Part shown: one piece after another, positions 57,788-64,000 of the stretch
Layout: every line of letters starts with the position of its first letter
Position numbering within the stretch: position 1 is the first letter of the stretch
Assembly: GCA_037127315.1 (NCBI GenBank)
Contig: JBBBDQ010001270.1
Coordinates: 3,121,001-3,185,000 of the forward strand
DNA: 64,000 bases
DNA from: Ascarosepion bandense
Taxonomy: Eukaryota > Mollusca > Cephalopoda > Sepiida > Sepiidae
Reading direction: 5' to 3'
Notes under the pieces: model-generated
Seen by the model: only the letters and a program-made list of their open reading frames with translations
Database searches by the model: none
Told to the model about the DNA's origin: nothing
Translations under genes and position numbers: made by a program

Positions 57788-60700
57788 ATGTCTATTAAGA
57801 TAGCCAGCTTGAATGCGAAGGGCCTGAGGGATCGGGGGTAAGGCGGCTCGCCTGCTTCGTGACCTCTTGTCCTTCGGCGTGGATGTGGCCGCGATCCAAG
57901 AGACTCACTTTGTTTGCGAAGTCGACTCTTGTGTGCTGTCTAACGACTTTGTCGTCTATTCAGCATATGGGAGCCGGCAAGCCAGAGGTGTTTCTTTGCT
58001 GGTCAAGCGTACCCTGGACGCGAAGGTTGACCTTGTCCATGTCGGTGCCGAGGGCCGGCTGATCGTGGCCGATATTGCAGTGAAAAGCAAATTGTTCCGG
58101 CTGATTGTGGTTTATGCGCCCAATAAGCAAGGTGAGCGTGTCTCTTTCTTTCGGCTGTTGGAGCCCTTTATGGTGCATTCAACACGGCTAATCTTAGTTG
58201 GGGACTGGAATGCCATCCTAACCCCCAAATGGGATAGAGGGAGGGGCGCTAGCGGGAGGAATGATGATCGTAGCCTGGTTGATCTGATCGACGAATTTGG
58301 TCTCGTCGATAGATACCGGGTCGATCATCCGGATGGGAGTATGTGGACGTGGGCGCTTAATTGGCCTTCTACCCGGGTATCTGCGTACCTGGATAGGATG
58401 TTAGTGAGAGTGGCCGACATAGACTTCTTAGAATGTCCAACGTTCCACTGGCTAGGCTACACGGACCACAAACTCGTTTGTGCCCGTGTGGTGTTAGACT
58501 TTAGGCCTAGGTTGGCTGGTTATTGGAAGTTCAATCAGTCCTTACTGGACAGGCGGGACTTTCGTGACCAGCTGACAAAACTAGTTCAGCGGGCGTTAAT
58601 TGGGCGAGTCATTGGGAATAAGTGGTGGGTTAACCTTAAGGACTCCATTAGGTCTTTCGCCACCAAATATAGCCAGCGGCTCAAACTAGATAAGGCTGCG
58701 GAGGCAAAGACACTTAGTGCTAATTTCGCCCGGGCGGAGGCTGGTGGGGATCCCCTCGAGATAGCCTTAGCCAGGGAGGCCCTGAGGCGCACGACTAGCG
58801 AGCGCTATATGGGCCAGGTAATTAGAGCTAAGTTAAGCAAGATGTCTTCCGAAGCTGTGAACATGGGCGCAGAACTGCGCAAGGAAGAAATTCGTCGGGC
58901 CGGCGATCGGTACATTCGAGAAGTGCGCGACCCGGAGGGGCATCTCCTTCGGTCCACCGACGACATGTGCGAGGCGTTCCGGCAGCATTTCGAACACCGG
59001 TTTACCAAGGAGCCTGGTCTCCGTGACGAGGAGTTTCGCAGCTATTTGGCTGACTTTCCCCGGCTTTTGCCGGCTGAAGCGGCTAGCTGCGAAGGGGAGA
59101 TTACGGAGGACGAAGTCTACGCGGCTTTGAAGAAGACCGGCAGTGGCAAGTCGCCAGGTTTGGATGGTTTGCCCTATGAATTGTACTTGAGGATGTCGCA
59201 CCTTTTTGTCCCGCTCTTGACTGTCGTGTTCAACCACTGGTTTCGGCAGGGGTCCATCCCCGGTCGGATCACCAGGGGCGTGATCACGCTGTTGGGAAAA
59301 GGCAAGAAGGTTGGGCGGGGATTAGATGATTACAGGCCCATAACTCTGCTAAACACAGAGTTAAAGATTTTGGCCAAGATCCTGACGAATCGCTTGCAGC
59401 TAGTTGCCGAGTCTCTGTTGGAACCGGATCAGACTTGTTCTGTGAAGGGACGAACAATTCAGAGCAACCTGCACTTGATCCGCACGATCGTAGAGGGTGT
59501 AGAAGACGACGAAGAGGCCGCGCTGATCAATTTGGATCAGTCCAAGGCATTTGATAGGATTGACCATGGCTACCTGGCTGCTGTCCTGCAGGCCGCCGGA
59601 TTCAAACCCGACTTCAGCCGCTGGATTAGCCTTCTGTATCGCTCCCCCAAGGCTGTGGTACAGGTGAACGGGAAGCTGTCGAGCGCTTTCGCGCTTAGGT
59701 CGGTCCGACAGGGTTGTCCACTGTCGCCTCTCCTTTACGTCCTGGCGTTGGAGCCTCTCCTTCGCCGGCTAAGGGACGAGACGTGCAGTCCGGTCCTGCG
59801 TGGAATTGCTGTCCCTGGAGGAGCTCGAGCCAGGGTTTCCGCGTACGCCGATGACGTAACGACCTTTGTGTCCTCCCGCAGGGACATAAGGGCGGTACAG
59901 AAGGCGCTTGAACGGTACGAACAGGTAACAGGGGCCAGAATTAACCGCGACAAGTCGTCCGGCTTGCGGTTAGGTGCCTGGAAGGGTGTTTCCCTCCCGG
60001 GGCCCTTCGACTGGACGGACGGGCCGGTCAAGCTCCTCGGAGTTTGGTTCGGTCCGGACTTACAGTTGGAGAAAAACTGGTCAGAAGTACAGGCAAAGGT
60101 CGGCGCGTCGGTCGAGATTTGGCGTCGACGGAGTCTCTCCGTGAAGGGTCTGGCGGAGGTGTGTAATACATACCTCTTTCCCAGAATCCTTTACCGGCTG
60201 TCTGTACTTCCCCTTTGTGACGATCATGAGAAGGCGCTCGAGCGTTTGCTATTCTCCTGTCTTTGGAGAGGACGCAAACACATGGTCGACAAAGGAGTCT
60301 GCTGCCTCCGTCCGTGTCAAGGGGGTCTGGGGATGCCACACTTGAGGAGCCACGTGCTCGCTTCGAGGTTGGCATTCCTCAGGCGCGCGTTGGAGGAAGA
60401 TCGGTTGCTTGCGGGGGTAGTGAGGGACATGTTCCCTAGCCTCACTATCACTCCCCCGCTCCTAAGGACTAGCAATAGGCCTTGGGGGCGGCCGAAATTC
60501 CTGCTCGAATGTCTGACGGCCCTTCGGGCCATTCCATGGTCCAGTGACCTTTCACGGCCTAGGAGAATCTTCTATCGGGGATTAGTGGAGGGCGCCGTGA
60601 AGGATGAACTGTGGAGTAAGCTCGGCATGTCGAGAGAGGAGTATCGCTCTCATTGGTCTTGGGCGCCAGGTGCGGATTGGCTCAACAACTCTGAGTTTTC

Positions 60701-61205
60701 TCTGACCTGGCGATTGGCTCGGAATGGTTTGTCTCTCAACGACAAGCGTTTCGCAATGGGCCTGGCGGATTTGCCAGATTGTGAACGTTGCGTCCTTGGA
60801 ATTAAGGAGACGTCTGCGCACGCCTTCTTCCATTGTTCGCGCGTTCGCCCGTTGTGGGCGCGTGTCGGCGAGTTGACTGCTCGTATCGCGCCGCGGGAGC
60901 TTGTGCTCATTGACCGCGCATACGCTGTGGACAATGTGTCGCCCCCGTACTCTGGAGTGAAGCGGATGGTGTTTCTGTCGCTACTGGCCACGGCTAGAAT
61001 GGTGATTTGGATGACGCGTCTGGAGGAAGTCTTGCGGGGCGGTCGTCTTTCGGATCAGGATCTAATCCGATATTTTGAGCACCAGCTCAAAATTAAGATT
61101 AGAACTGAACGAAAACGGCTGCACCCGACAGAGTTCAGCGAAAGGTGGGTATATGCGGCGAGCCTGGTTCGCGTGACCGGGGCTAGCCTTGATTTTCTCT
61201 TTTAG
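57788..61205 (+). pseudogene. ORF2 endonuclease-RT, frameshifted near the start (unit 9)
   Basis: The ATG at 57788 is followed after about 17 codons by GGGGG (57834-57838) where other copies have GGGG, so the frame breaks before the endonuclease is complete. The correct frame is then open for the remaining 1112 codons, including all catalytic residues except N9. A 3-bp loss near 59695 removes one serine (FALRSV for FALSRSV) just before RQGCPLSP. It carries I801, like units 0 and 1, and the CTCGAG variant near 58756 shared with unit 4. Confidence 0.9.
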
Positions 61206-62142
61206 ATCTGCTAGTTGCATCGGGGTGGATTCCTTTGGAACCCCTCCCGTGGTTAAGGTAGAAGTTCTTTTTGTGCCTAGTTAATGTGAGTGAATGTGTT
61301 TGTCCTGGCCTGTTCCCGGCTCCATTGCTTTTGTTATGATTCAGTTCGAGATTCCCATTGTCCAAGTATTATTTTGTCCCGTTTTCACTCTCGGCTGGGT
61401 CAGCCTTATACATTCTCCAGTCCAATTTATTTTTGCCCCTGCTTCTCCATTCCCCTTAGAAAGAGAGCTGCTTGATTTTGTCCTTTTTTAAGGCAGAATA
61501 CAGTGGCCTCTTTAATTATGTGGGTGTGTTTGGGTCTTACTAACATTGTGTATATATATTCATTTGAAATTGTTTTTTGTTTTGGGGATTTTTTGTTTCT
61601 TCATTTCCCCTTCCCATCATGTCATTTCATGAATAAAGTTTTAAATTTATTTTTGTACACTATTGTATATATTGTAAATAAACAAATTTTTATGTACATT
61701 TGGGGCGTTTTTAGGTCCCTGGTATGTTACTGCGGTATTTTGGTGCTTGATAGGTATGAGTGTTGATGGACAAATTTTTATGGTGTATGAGAAAATTGTA
61801 ACGTATGTATGGGTCGTGAATCGGATTAGCTAGGTATAAGATAGTTACGGAAGACCAACCCAAGTTTTTGTTCCCCCTCCCATTTGTTGGCCTTGTGCCA
61901 GAATTTTGTACTTTTGGCAAAATAAATAAGGACCAACCCTTCCCTACCCTCTTGACTTTTTGTTTTGGGGGTTGTGAAGGTAAGAGCAAAGAGCTGTTTT
62001 GTTCCTTCGTGATATTGCAGTGACTTTGTATCTTGGACATACTAATTTCCGGCCCGAGTTTATAGCTCGGGCTCGCGTAAAGTAGCGTTTTCAACGCGAA
62101 ACACCGGAAAGAGGTTGTCCGGTGTTCGGCCACTTTGTGGCA
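61206..62142 (+). other. 3' UTR of unit 9, junction, type D 5' UTR
   Basis: The 3' UTR has AATAAA at 61632, and UGUAUAUA and UGUAAAUA at 61664 and 61673. The tail ends at 61929 and is followed by GGACCAACCCTTCCC. The type D leader is new up to its hairpins: CCCGAG/CTCGGG (62053-62071), GCGT/ACGC, ACACCGG/CCGGTGT, and GCCAC/GTGGC (62129-62141), ending one base before the ATG. No gene seen. Confidence 0.85.
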
Positions 62143-64000
62143 ATGGCCTCTAATGGGCCGGATGAGGTCGTTCCTCCCACCACGGCGTCGGTGGGAGGAA
62201 AGGAGGGTGACTGGCAGTTACCGCCACGGGAGTCACCCTCCTTACTAGTACCAGTAGAAGAATCAGCAGCAGGACCCGTACCGGCTGCAGTGCCAGCTCC
62301 TGGATCCCCCAAACCATCTACCTCTGGGTGGACAGGGGGAAAAATTACCGAAAAAAATGAAGACTATTATGAAAAGATGAAGGCCAAGTACGAGGAATAT
62401 ATCAAAGGCACAGAGCTAGTCTCAGTGCCGGACCAGTTGGCGGAAATAGAGAAAAGGATCATTACTTTGATAACTAAAGATATCAAAACTCACAAGATGA
62501 TCGGAGTGCCAAGAGACACATTTGAAGATGCTATCAAGGCACTGAACATCAAGGCTAGGGCCGTGGCGAGGAGGAGCAATGCCATATGGGACGTCCTGCT
62601 GGGCACCCCCGAAGAGGCTAAGCGTATGGTCGGATTGGTGCTGGAGACAAAAACTCTCCAGTTCCTGCCTGAGTACATGGGTGCCCGTAAGGTCAAAATA
62701 ACACTGCATGGCGTCCCTATGGACATTGCAGAAGACCGCGTAGGCGCTTTCTTTGCTAATTATGGAAAAGTAGCCGCGGTCTCCTCGCTGCGGTCGAAGG
62801 CCGGGTTTATCACTGGTGACATGGTCCTGCAGGCGACTCTGTCAAAGGAGAACATTGATAAAATACCCAACGTCCTTACCTGCAGGGGCCGCAACATCTT
62901 TGTCATCGTGGAAGGCAGGAAGCCGTGCTGTTGGGTCTGTGGGGCGGCGGAACATGTCGCTAAAACGTGTCCGACTAAGAATCCGCCCCCAAAGGCCCAA
63001 CCAGCCAAACAACAGCAACCTGTGAAAGAAGCAGCTAAGCCAAGCCCACCAGCACCAGCTCCGGCAGCCGGCAAGGAGGGTGATTGGCAGGTGGTGGCGA
63101 GGAAAAAAGCAAAAACGCCTTCTCCGGCCAAGGTGCCGGTCAAGGCTCCATCGCCTGTCAAAACACCTGCCAAAACACCCCCAAAACAAAAGGAACCTAC
63201 TCCCATAAAATCACCCACCAAACAAGGGAAGGAAAGAGCCCTCTCCCCTAAAAAGGATGTGGGGGAACCAATGGAGGTAGGGAGAGCGTCATCCCTGAAG
63301 CGCGGAAGAGAGGCGGAAGATGAGCAACAGGACGGCATAAAAAGCAGAAGGAGGAGCAGGAGCTCCGAAAGAAGGAAATATAGGGACAAGTGCGCGTCTG
63401 TACCGGTCTCTCCGGTCAGGCACACGTATGCCGATAAAGCTAGAAGCCTACCTTCTTCCCCGCGCAAAGCTTCCCAGTCCCCAACCTTTAATTTGATCCC
63501 TTTAAAAAAACAGATGCCTGTAACACCCTCTCCCTCCCCTTCTCCTATTCCCACTCCCTCTCGGGCAAAAAAAAAGAAAGCCCTCCCTCAAGGTGATGCA
63601 CTGTTGAAGGTGGACGAAGGTATTGTGGAGGAGTGGTCCTCGCAGAGGAGAAAGCTCCTGAAGCCGCTCCTCAAACTAACTAAAGTTAAAGGACTTTCTA
63701 CAGAAGAGCCAACAAACTTTCCCCAGGCCCCAGGAATAATTACCCTCGTTAGAAACACCGGGGGTAACCTGAGGGTCTGGGACCATATTGAAGAGGCCAA
63801 ATTACACTATCCTAAAATAAGGATGGTCACTATGAACACACCTGAGCTCAAAAAAATGGGCAAAAATTGTTCGGGGAGGTTCCCGGTTATTCTCCACCCA
63901 TGCTTATATAGGGTGGTAAAACTAACATATCCCACCGACGTCGGCGGGATTGTCCTAGACGGGCGGATTACGTCCGACATTGGTACAGGGTCCCTAGGAC
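61930..64000 (+). mobile_element. LINE unit 10, type D, cut by window edge
   Basis: Only the 5' UTR and most of ORF1 are visible. It is a fourth ORF1 lineage, closer to type C in the linker and C-terminal domain and to type A at the N-terminus. Its ORF2 lies beyond the window, so I cannot say whether it shares the homogenised ORF2. Confidence 0.9.
62143..64000 (+). CDS. ORF1 RNA-binding protein, type D (unit 10), 3'-partial
   Basis: The frame is open from the ATG after the leader hairpins to the window edge (619 codons), with no stop or shift that I can find. It starts MASNGPDEVVPPTTASVGG. The RRM-like domain begins KITLHGVPMDIAEDRVGAFF. The zinc knuckle is C263, C266, H271, C276 (CWVCGAAEHVAKTC). 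An SR cluster and the C-terminal domain follow, up to GRITSDIGTGSLG. By comparison with type C about 18 codons are missing at the end. Confidence 0.9.
   Translation, partial: MASNGPDEVVPPTTASVGGKEGDWQLPPRESPSLLVPVEESAAGPVPAAVPAPGSPKPSTSGWTGGKITEKNEDYYEKMKAKYEEYIKGTELVSVPDQLAEIEKRIITLITKDIKTHKMIGVPRDTFEDAIKALNIKARAVARRSNAIWDVLLGTPEEAKRMVGLVLETKTLQFLPEYMGARKVKITLHGVPMDIAEDRVGAFFANYGKVAAVSSLRSKAGFITGDMVLQATLSKENIDKIPNVLTCRGRNIFVIVEGRKPCCWVCGAAEHVAKTCPTKNPPPKAQPAKQQQPVKEAAKPSPPAPAPAAGKEGDWQVVARKKAKTPSPAKVPVKAPSPVKTPAKTPPKQKEPTPIKSPTKQGKERALSPKKDVGEPMEVGRASSLKRGREAEDEQQDGIKSRRRSRSSERRKYRDKCASVPVSPVRHTYADKARSLPSSPRKASQSPTFNLIPLKKQMPVTPSPSPSPIPTPSRAKKKKALPQGDALLKVDEGIVEEWSSQRRKLLKPLLKLTKVKGLSTEEPTNFPQAPGIITLVRNTGGNLRVWDHIEEAKLHYPKIRMVTMNTPELKKMGKNCSGRFPVILHPCLYRVVKLTYPTDVGGIVLDGRITSDIGTGSLG

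Larger units (their letters stand above)
55536..61929 (+). mobile_element. LINE unit 9, type B, both ORFs frameshifted
   Basis: This is the most damaged unit: one extra C in ORF1, one extra G and a 3-bp loss in ORF2. Its 3' UTR is a mosaic. The middle is like units 2-8, while the tail region (GACCAACCC after AAGG) is closer to units 0 and 1, and it has private changes (TGTATATA, AACATTGTGTATA). It borders the divergent unit 10. Confidence 0.92.

Noticed and set aside
1..64000. CRISPR-like array, rRNA or snRNA repeat, or prokaryotic operon explanation for the regular period
   Set aside because: The repeat unit is a 6.3-kb coding LINE. There are no short direct repeats with spacers, no rRNA, tRNA or snRNA sequence, and the genes are eukaryotic retroelement ORFs.

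Overview
The window is a head-to-tail array of full-length non-LTR retrotransposons (LINEs). All copies lie on the + strand and no host gene is visible. The period is about 6.34 kb (6,284-6,404 bp per unit). I number the units 0 (5'-truncated by the window edge) to 10 (cut by the right edge); units 1-9 are complete. The source is almost certainly an animal nuclear genome. ORF2 is an APE-type endonuclease plus reverse transcriptase of the L1 superfamily, most like the Tx1 group known from fish, amphibians and some invertebrates. ORF1 has a zinc knuckle, an RRM-like fold and SR/proline-rich tracts. I cannot name the species.

Layout of each unit: a 5' UTR of about 215 nt ending in a row of small hairpins; ORF1 (about 620-660 aa, RNA-binding, gag-like); a spacer of about 46-50 nt ending in a polypyrimidine tract plus CAG; ORF2 (1139 aa); a 3' UTR of about 720 nt with AATAAA signals, paired Pumilio-type UGUA motifs and an AATAAATAA tail; then the GACCARCCC-type motif that begins the next unit. 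Both ORFs are open in units 1, 5, 6 and 7; unit 0 has an intact ORF2 but only the end of ORF1. Units 2, 3, 8 and 9 carry one-base indels in homopolymers. Unit 4 is open but heavily altered.

The ORF2 copies are nearly identical throughout, while ORF1 falls into four divergent types. Type A is in units 0-4 and 6, B in 5, 8 and 9, C in 7, and D in 10. Unit 8 joins a type C 5' end to a type B ORF1. The array is therefore mosaic, with ORF1 modules swapped in front of a homogenised ORF2/3' UTR.

The most striking signal is in unit 4 (25621-27272). About 178 differences from the sister copies over 1.65 kb are A-to-G on the + strand; only four are of any other kind, and three of those occur in other units. 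The boundaries are sharp and A after G is mostly spared. This is the pattern expected from ADAR-type A-to-I hyperediting of sense RNA copied back into DNA. The ORF stays open, but endonuclease active-site residues are lost and the RT is untouched.

How the parts should work together, from known LINE biology: ORF1 protein coats the RNA, and ORF2 nicks the target and reverse-transcribes the RNA from its 3' end. The junction motifs suggest that elements may insert into each other's ends, which would build the array. Unequal exchange or gene conversion would then homogenise ORF2.
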